Of a stretch of 14,578 nucleotides of DNA, positions 8,498-14,578 are shown one piece after another. The translations under genes and the position numbers were made by a program. The notes under the pieces are model-generated. The model ran no database searches. It was not told the origin of the DNA and saw only the letters and a program-made list of their open reading frames with translations. Location of the stretch: assembly GCA_015143735.1 (NCBI GenBank), contig VKHC01000253.1, positions 1 through 14,578 on the forward strand, read 5' to 3'. This stretch comes from Synura sp. LO234KE (lineage: Eukaryota; Sar; Synurophyceae; Synurales; Mallomonadaceae). Position 1 is the stretch's first letter, and each line of letters begins with the position of its first letter.

Positions 8498-10757
8498 ATG
8501 AGCAAAACTTTTGGGGACTTAGTTCCTAAACTATCAAGCGATTCACTTGATGCTATTTCATCGTTTGGTTTTAAGACGATGACGCCAGTACAGGCGACAT
8601 CAATTCCTCTGTTTATGTCAAACAAAGTTAATATAAAAAAGATGATCGGGCTCTATAGAAATTATTCTTACTTTTTTAGGACGTTTGCGTAGAGGCCACG
8701 ACAGGGTCCGGAAAAACGCTCGCATTCGGTATTCCAATATTTGAGATATTGAAACGACGAGTTATTGCGTTCAAAAAGAATGAGATTGGTGCACTGGTGG
8801 TCGCACCGACGAGGTGTAGTAAAATAATAAAGATGCTAACACCATATTCTTACATCGAAATTTGACTAGAGAATTAGCTTCTCAAATTTATGAAGTATTT
8901 GCCAAACTATCACATTATCACAAAACATTCCGATGTCTGTTAGCGGTCGGAGGTACTCAAATCGCTGATGATATCGATAAACTGAACAACTATGGGGCCA
9001 ACATACTCATTGGAACACCTGGAAGAATTCTGGACCTTTTCAATCGCTGTCCAGGCATAAGTCTGAAGGAATTGGAGGTGCTAGTATTCGACGAAGCGGA
9101 CACATTGCTTGCACTCGGTTTCAAAGAATCGATATCCCAAATCCTTTCCATGCTTCCAAAACAGCGACGAACAGGTTTATTTTCTGCGACTCAAACTACC
9201 GAGCTGAAAGAGTTAGCACGTGCTGGAATGCGAAACCCGGTGACAGTGACTGTAAAAGTAAACCGAAAGGTCGAACCAATGGAGAAGTCTCAAGAACAAC
9301 TGCACGAGTTTACACTAACCGCCAGATCCCAAGTAACGCCATCCAGCCTCCAGAATCTTTACATGACATGCGCCTACGACGCGCGACCCCTTCAATTGGT
9401 GCTGTTCCTCAATCTTCACATTCGGGATAAAGTAATGGTATTTGTATCTACTTGCGCGTGTGTGGATTACTTCACCTCCATATTCAGCCAACTGCACCTC
9501 TCGCTTCGCAGTCATGTTGAGATACTCCTCCACCAGCATGTCACAGGGCTGCATGGCAAGATGGACCCGAAGAAGAGGCGCGCCATCTACAGACGGTTCC
9601 TCGACCAGGACGCCGGCGTTATGTTCTGCACAGACGTGGCCGCGCGGGGCATCGATATCCCCGACGTGGATTGGATCGTGCAGTTCACCGCGCCCAAAGA
9701 CCCGGCGTATTTCGTGCACCGGGTGGGCCGCACCGCCCGCGCTGGGAGGTCCGGAGGCGCCTTGCTCTTTGTGGCCGAGAAGGAAGAGGCATACATCGCC
9801 CTCCTCCGCAACCGCGGCGTGCCCATCACCGAGTGTCCCCCCGTCTCTCCGCCCAGTGGATCCGCCGAGGCTGGTAGAGGGGGACAGACGGACCATGTCC
9901 ATGACATGGAGTCGGATAATGGTGGACGACCACAAGAAACTGACGCAAGTGATACAGTATCTTTGGAGCACGAGTTACTGCAAGCGATGAGACGAGTGAG
10001 CGTAACGGACAGAGCGGTGCTTGAGCTAGGATCCACGGCATTTATAAGCTTCCTAAGGGCCTACAAAGAGCACCAGTGTTCCTACATCTTTCGCTTCAAC
10101 GAATTAGATTTGGCCGCGGTGGCGAGGTGTTACGCCTTGTTGAAGCTCCCCAGGATACCAGAGACGCGTACACTGATACGGTTGAAGTTGTTTGAGGAGA
10201 TTCAGGACATCGACACCTCGCAGATCGCGTACCGCCACAAGGAGAAGGAGGCCGCGAGGCAGCGACGGTTACAAGAGCGGCTGTGTGAGCGCGAGAAGGA
10301 GGTCGAGGCCAGGCCCGAGGGGCTGGGGAGGAAGGGCGGGGGAGGTCGCGAGAAGAGGAGTTGTCATGTTGAGGGTGGGGGAGAGGATGGGTCCCCAGTT
10401 CGTAAGCGGAAGAAGAAGACGGGTCGTCACCAGAGGATCCTGGAAGAGTGGGACGAATTGGCGGCGGAGGAGCACGCGTATCGGTTGTATAAGAAAGGGA
10501 AGATCGGGGAGGGGGACTATGAGGCCGCTTTACTGGCGGAGGAGGCGCCGACGGAGATAGGTCAGGGAGGAGGTCTGGGGGGTAGTGGGGATGACGACAG
10601 TTCTGTTCCTGAAGGTTCTGGGGCAGGGGCCAAGAAGAGCGGGGGAGATATGAGAGGAAGGAAGAAGAAGCAAGGAAGTCATAAAGGACTGTATGTGAGG
10701 CGCAAGTCACGTGATCAAAACAGCAACCCCGCTCATCTTAAACCACGCGTTAAATAA
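8498..10757 (+). CDS. DEAD-box ATP-dependent RNA helicase, Spb4/DDX55 type, complete, 3 exons
   Basis: Predicted nucleolar RNA helicase for maturation of the large ribosomal subunit, as known for yeast Spb4 and human DDX55. Exons 8498-8626, 8680-8813 and 8870-10757 join in frame to 716 aa. Motifs in order: Q motif region [17 protein letters not shown] (about 23-39), Walker A TTGSGKT (50-56), APTREL (85-90), GTPGR (136-140), DEAD (162-165), SAT (193-195), VMVFVSTC (about 276-283), [14 protein letters not shown], and [10 protein letters not shown] (371-380). Next comes the C-terminal extension typical of this subfamily, with [20 protein letters not shown] and LLKLPRIPE (about 477-520). Family members are near 600 aa. 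The extra length is an acidic linker (about 415-450) and a long Lys/Arg/Glu/Gly-rich tail (about 540-716). GC rises from 32% (8881-8940) to 65% (9601-9660) within the single last exon. The first ATG directly precedes the conserved N-terminus. Confidence 0.95.
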
Positions 10758-10903
10758 CACAGCTCATAGAGCTGATTTTACTATAAGCGATACTTGCTTT
10801 CCTCGAAAGTCCTCATATAGTTAGTTCAATGAGAATGTAAGAAGTGTTACAGACAGCAAGATAACAATATGATCAAGCTCCATCAAGCTGCCATAATATT
10901 GGC
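10758..10903. other. Short convergent intergenic spacer
   Basis: This AT-richer spacer lies between the helicase stop codon and the end of a putative minus-strand coding segment. It should contain the helicase polyadenylation region, but I see no clear AATAAA; only TTAAATAAC directly overlaps the stop. Nothing else is evident. Confidence 0.5.
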
Positions 10904-11260
10904 TTATACGAACCAGACGACGAATAGAAGCTGTGAGGAGGCAGGAGAGCCACAGGGCTTGAGAGCACTTGTTCTCGGAGAGAGCATTGCTGAATCTTCC
11001 AGCCAGTAGTAGTGGCGCTTACTTTCGTGGCATGGCACTGCTTCCTTTCGCTCTGCAGCACGGTGTGCGGCGGGAAACGCCACACCTTGTTCTCGCATTT
11101 TATTTGGTTGGTGGGCACGACCATGCCCGTGTTGTTGCGTACGAAGCTGCTTTTCTTGCTGTTGGGCGGCGGCTTTGCTCCCTTCGCTCCCCTAGAAGGC
11201 ACGTGCCACTGGTGGGTGCATAGGGAATATATGTTTTCGTAGTCTAGTAATGGTGATGTT
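10904..11260 (-). CDS. Unidentified small protein or 3' gene portion, minus strand
   Basis: I do not recognise this product. The minus strand is open from just after a TGA (11292-11290) to a strong donor GTAAGC at 11022. The GC-rich part 11202-11023 reads coding-like, with G or C at most third positions, and includes KSSFVRNNTGMVVPTNQIKC and ENKVWRFPPHTVLQSERKQC. The 92-nt intron (11022-10931) would end in a pyrimidine-rich acceptor, CCTCCTCACAG. A last exon, 10930-10904, then adds LLFVVWFV and TAA. The 5' boundary is uncertain: acceptors TCAG (exon from 11273 or 11260) or CTAG (from 11243) are possible, and no ATG lies in frame within the segment. It may be the 3' end of a gene whose 5' exons lie in 11261-11660, or a decayed remnant. 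It also overlaps hydrophobic plus-strand ORFs, which I take as shadows. Confidence 0.4.
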
Positions 11261-11660
11261 CTGACCCAAATGTCTGACGACGATTCTTTTCATTCGTACC
11301 AATTCTCAGATGCTGGCTACTTGTTTTTCAGGAATTCGTAATTTGTGCTTCGACTCTTTAGTTTCCTTACTTCTCACTCAAATTAGCTTTTAGATTTTCG
11401 GCACAATGTCATTACATGAAGTAGTAATTGGGATGTTACTAGTCGAGCAATGCATCCGAGGTGTACAGGCTGCCTACAATCACTGTTATTTACTGTGATG
11501 GGATACAATCAATGCGCTTTCACCACAAATTGCTGTATCAGTGATGAGTAAATAGCTCGACGGGTAGGCTTGAGTTCCACGGTAGCGCAGTCATCGCCTC
11601 AATGAAGATAAAGCTGATGCTACAATAGCTAAGCACCCTTTCACCGTCCCCCATTCTCTC
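11261..11660. other. Intergenic stretch between unknown segment and UBA4/MOCS3 gene
   Basis: There are 400 nt of mixed composition with only very short ORFs. On the minus strand a 38-codon ORF begins near 11652 (MGDGERVLSYC...) and a 21-codon ORF begins near 11450; neither has a recognisable motif. Several plausible donor sequences exist, for example GTAAGG near 11370 on the minus strand. Undetected 5' exons of the unidentified gene are therefore possible. The 3' untranslated region of the UBA4-like gene must also lie here. Confidence 0.45.
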
Positions 11661-13403
11661 CTAGTAGGAAGGAAGACTATTGTCAACCTCCTTAGACCAC
11701 GCACTGATTCCCCCGATCACATTCCAGGCACACGCCACGGCGGAGGAAGGGTCGAGTCCGAGGGACCGCAAGTGCCTTGTGGCCACCTGCGAGTCATTGC
11801 CTCTCCTGCACATGACGTACAGGGCGAGCGGCAGGCCGTGGGGAGGAGCTAGGGGTGGTCCGTCGCTGCCTCCTTGCACCACGTCGGTTCCCTCGGGTCT
11901 CCCTCGTACAGGCGCGTCCTGTAGAGATGCATTCGAGTCCCCGACTCCCCCAAGTCCAGAGGAAGGGGTGGGCGCGGGCTTGTCCCCGTCGTCTCCAGCC
12001 TTCAACGTGCGAATACTCGCGGGCGCAATTGCCGCCTGGATCTCCATAACCGTCATGGACAGCAGCGTGTTCAGCGGCAGGTTCAACACCCGGTTACTAG
12101 GCTCGAACGATGTAACGGTCGATTCCAAAGACACCATATCGAACTGTATCTCTGGCCGCACGTCCAGCAGCACGTGGAGGTTGCCCGCGCGCACCACGTC
12201 GGCGTATTCCGATACTGTAACGGAATCCTCGTTGGTTCCCAATTTTCCCGCACTAGTTGTTGATGTGGAGCTGGACACCGAGGCCATCGCGGTCAAGTAA
12301 TCCGCCTCACTGTCGGCCATACTGCGAATGGTTGGTCGGCCGCCGCAAAGCCTGCAATCTGGATTCCTGGCAGGCAGGGTATAGGTTTCAAATTCACCCG
12401 TTATACCTGCCGGTAGAAATGAACGATATTATTGGAGATAACGTACGCGGACAGGGTGATATAAAAGTGTATATCCCCATCTGTACCCTTTTGGGGTGGG
12501 GAGTGATACGGAATATCAAGAAAATTGTACCTTACCGTCATAGTATATCTGCTTCCCGATGCATGCAGATAGAGTAACTGCGCCATATGTCTTTATGGAA
12601 GCTGACCGCGATCGTTCTAGATCAAGTAGAAGTTTTATGGTTTCAATCGCTTGCAGGCACCCAATCAATCCAGGAATAGGACCTAGCACGCCGCTCCCTG
12701 AACATGACCGACAACCCTCCACTACAGATGGTGTAGGATGGAGGCATCGATAGCATGGGGTGTCTGAGTTTGCCATGTGGTAAAATTAGCGAATATTAAT
12801 TGCATGGGAAGTACCGTGACGAGGTGAAAATAGGGTGAGCTGTCCTTCCATTCCGATCGCGGAACCATGAATTAGGGGTATGTTGAGTAAATAACAACAA
12901 TCATTGAGAATATAACGGGAAAGTTGGTTATCTGTGCAATCAATTATTGCTGAGTAATTTTTGTCCAGAATATCCTTCGCGTTCTCAAAAGTTAATTTCG
13001 TATGCAAGATATTACACGAAATACTACCATTTATTTCACAGATCCTGTCATACGCTGACTGCACTTTACTCCTTCCGACGTTTCGCTCACTATGAATTAT
13101 TTGACGGTGCAAATTACTCTCGTCCACCACATCGAAATCTATGAGGTCTATCCGTCCCAGCCCAGCACCAGCCAAATACATAATTACAGCGGAGCCTAAT
13201 CCACCAGTACCGATAACTAAGACGGAACTATTTTTTAAAGTAAGTTGACCAGAAGGTCCAACCTGTGGTAACAGCATTTGTCTGGAATACCTCTGAACAA
13301 GATTCACGTGAGCCAATTTATCATTATCTTCTTTAGATGACATAGTTGATGTATCTGAATTTAATTCTTGATGAAGTGGCCGTTTTCGCCCTAACGACGA
13401 CAT
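11661..13403 (-). CDS. UBA4: UBA4/MOCS3: E1-like adenylyltransferase and sulfurtransferase, complete, 3 exons
   Basis: Cytosolic enzyme that adenylates the C-terminal glycine of Urm1 and/or the small molybdopterin synthase subunit. It then forms the thiocarboxylate needed for tRNA wobble-uridine thiolation and molybdenum cofactor synthesis. Minus-strand exons 13403-12815, 12763-12536 and 12406-11661 join in frame (520 aa). Seen in order: RYSRQMLLPQVG (38-49), nucleotide-binding VLVIGTGGLGSA (61-72), DFDVVDESNLHRQ (89-101), zinc-ligand pairs PCYRC (199-203) and DCRLC, the probable catalytic Cys in CSGSGVLGP (Cys217), then a rhodanese domain with LLDVRP and the active-site loop MCRRGNDSQ (Cys472). 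Family length is about 440-460. Most of the excess is a Gly/Pro/Asp-rich insertion (about 408-462) inside the rhodanese domain. The frame stays open upstream to another ATG at 13568, which would add 55 residues. I chose 13403 because the distance to RYSRQ is then family-like. GC rises from 30% (13441-13500, upstream of the start) to 73% (11821-11880). Confidence 0.93.
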
Positions 13404-13619
13404 AATTAAAATTTCGCCAAATCGCCTTAAGTATTGGGTATTGGCACTTGGTTGTTTTGTTCTAATCACGTTGTCTTTCGTTTCTAAATTGAATATTTTT
13501 TGGATGTCGCTCTCAAAACCATCGCTTGATATATTCGAGACTATAAACCCTGAATATGATCTTTTCATAGTATAGAGATATACTTCTATTCGCTTAGTAG
13601 GCCCAACTCGATCTTTGTG
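13404..13619. promoter_or_regulatory. Divergent intergenic promoter region between UBA4 and aspartyl protease genes
   Basis: The start codons point away from each other and are 216 nt apart if UBA4 begins at 13403 (51 nt if it begins at 13568). A TATAAA at 13542-13547 lies 73 nt before the protease ATG. Two closely spaced ATTGG words (13433-13437 and 13440-13444) are CCAAT boxes on the minus strand, about 30-40 nt before the UBA4 start. Use of these elements is inferred from position. Confidence 0.5.
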
Positions 13620-14578
13620 ATGAAAGAATATCACGCTTTTACACTTACATTAAGCGCAACCTTGTTAGCATTATTGGAGATTTCCTACACTCAGAACCTC
13701 CCGAATTTAAAATGTGATTCTGAAAAATACGTAGCTCATCAGAAATACCCGAATCCTAGTCTTTCTGATCATTTTATGCCATTCATATCTTTTCCACTTG
13801 AAAGGAAATTGCCATCCAAGGATCTAGAAAAGAGAAGGAGATTGCAGCATGCTGAAGAGATTGCGCCTTTATATCAAGGTCTTGGGGTTCACTATTCATA
13901 CATATGGGTCGGCACTCCACCCCAAAGGGTTTCAGTGATAGTTGATACCGGTAGTCACCATACGGCCTTCCCTTGTACTGGATGTAAATGTGGAAAGCAT
14001 GCCGATCCTTATTGGGATCCGAAGCGTTCTAAGACATCCTCAGTATTAAAGTGTGGACGTAGCCAGTGTACGTTTAGCCAATCCTACACCGAGGGCAGTA
14101 GCTGGAAGGCCTACAAAGTAAAGGATTTCATTTGGTTGGGAGGACCGCATCAAGGCATGATGGCATCTGCCAGTAAATACAAAGTTGAATTTACATTTGG
14201 TTGCCAATCCAGTGAGTCTGGGCTCTTCCGCACGCAGAATGTGGATGGTATCATGGGTATGGCTGCCTCCCCCCACACCCTGCCGCACCAACTCTTTGTC
14301 AGGAATATAACGAGGACGAAAACTTTTGCCATGTGCTTCAGCGTGGGGGATGGTATGCTCACAATAGGCGGCGTGGATCAATCTATCCACACTGGGCCTA
14401 CACTGTACGCTCGGTCCCTAAAACGCTCCGGATGGTACACAGTGCGTGTCTTGGAGATATTGATGGTGCAGAAGATCGACAACGACGACAGCAGCAGAAG
14501 CAACACCAGTGTGATTCTTCATAAGTTGGACATCCCTGCAAGCCGATACAACGCCGGTAAAGGCACCATAATCGACTC
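13620..14578 (+). CDS. Secreted/ER aspartyl protease, family A1, plasmepsin V-like, 3'-partial
   Basis: Pepsin-fold aspartic protease entering the secretory pathway. The frame runs unbroken from the ATG at 13620 to the window edge (320 residues, no intron). Residues 1-25 look like a signal peptide: a short charged start, a hydrophobic stretch TLTLSATLLALL, and a small-residue region before TQNLP. A basic KRRRLQ segment follows at about 71-76. The mature domain starts near HYSYIWVGTPPQRVSV. The first catalytic Asp is in VDTGSHHTAFPC (Asp109) and is followed by a Cys-rich loop, CTGCKCGKHADPYWD. SQSYTEGSSW, FTFGCQSSESGLFRTQNVDG and IMGM are typical of plasmepsin V-like proteins of oomycetes and other stramenopiles. 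The sequence stops at GTIIDS, where Asp319 should be the second catalytic residue. The C-terminus and any membrane anchor are not visible. Plasmepsin V itself cleaves export motifs in the ER; whether this protein has such a role is unknown. Confidence 0.93.
   Translation, partial: MKEYHAFTLTLSATLLALLEISYTQNLPNLKCDSEKYVAHQKYPNPSLSDHFMPFISFPLERKLPSKDLEKRRRLQHAEEIAPLYQGLGVHYSYIWVGTPPQRVSVIVDTGSHHTAFPCTGCKCGKHADPYWDPKRSKTSSVLKCGRSQCTFSQSYTEGSSWKAYKVKDFIWLGGPHQGMMASASKYKVEFTFGCQSSESGLFRTQNVDGIMGMAASPHTLPHQLFVRNITRTKTFAMCFSVGDGMLTIGGVDQSIHTGPTLYARSLKRSGWYTVRVLEILMVQKIDNDDSSRSNTSVILHKLDIPASRYNAGKGTIID

Noticed and set aside
9315-9971. 218-codon minus-strand ORF, and others at 9587-10036 and 10096-10710
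   Set aside because: They are antisense to helicase motifs IV-VI and the charged tail; they are Pro/Arg/Ser-rich products of high GC with no family motif.
10969-11242. Plus-strand ORFs of 84 and 76 codons with hydrophobic stretches
   Set aside because: They are complementary to the minus-strand segment that has better codon structure and splice sites, so the hydrophobicity is probably a shadow of it.
11680-12300. 206-codon plus-strand ORF
   Set aside because: It is the antisense shadow of the UBA4 rhodanese exon, long only because of the high GC content there.
1-14578. tRNA or rRNA genes, CRISPR arrays, insertion sequences, phage or defence systems
   Set aside because: No T-loop GTTCGA-type word in a cloverleaf context, no spaced direct repeats, no transposase or integrase motifs and no terminal repeats were seen. 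The content is ordinary eukaryotic genes.

Overview
This is eukaryotic nuclear DNA. Five protein-coding genes can be read with confidence. Four of them need GT-AG introns to be removed before they match their families, and every junction I chose keeps the frame. No bacterial-style operon is present. The aspartyl protease at the right edge most resembles the plasmepsin V-like proteases of stramenopiles and other SAR protists, and the small introns and divergent gene pairs fit a protist. I infer a stramenopile-like protist, but only the eukaryotic assignment is firm.

Layout. (1) Positions 1-4013, plus strand: the C-terminal two thirds of an SLC44/CTL choline-transporter-like membrane protein, with 17 short exons resolved; its N-terminus lies left of the window. 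(2) 4014-6868: an AT-rich stretch of about 2.85 kb with no gene I can support, holding an AAT/T-tract repeat and several small hairpins. (3) 8268-6869, minus strand: a complete phosphoglycerate-mutase-like histidine phosphatase (8 exons, 299 aa, one exon of 23 nt). (4) 8498-10757, plus strand: a complete DEAD-box RNA helicase of the Spb4/DDX55 type (3 exons, 716 aa). (5) about 11260-10904, minus strand: a short unidentified coding-like segment. (6) 13403-11661, minus strand: a complete UBA4/MOCS3 protein, an E1-like adenylyltransferase joined to a rhodanese domain (3 exons, 520 aa from the start chosen). (7) 13620-14578, plus strand: the N-terminal 320 residues of the aspartyl protease, cut by the window edge just at its second active-site Asp.

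Genes 3/4 and 6/7 are two head-to-head pairs separated by only 229 and 216 nt, so each pair probably shares a divergent promoter. The genes serve unrelated processes: choline or lipid transport, phosphatase activity, 60S ribosome assembly, sulfur transfer for tRNA thiolation and molybdenum cofactor, and secretory-pathway proteolysis. Nothing suggests a joint pathway, a mobile element or a defence system.

The most unusual property is architectural. The four genes from 6869 rightward all begin AT-rich (about 30-35% GC in lines I counted) and end GC-rich (55-73%). All their resolved introns lie toward the 5' side, and the GC-rich 3' part is one uninterrupted terminal exon wherever the 3' end is visible.
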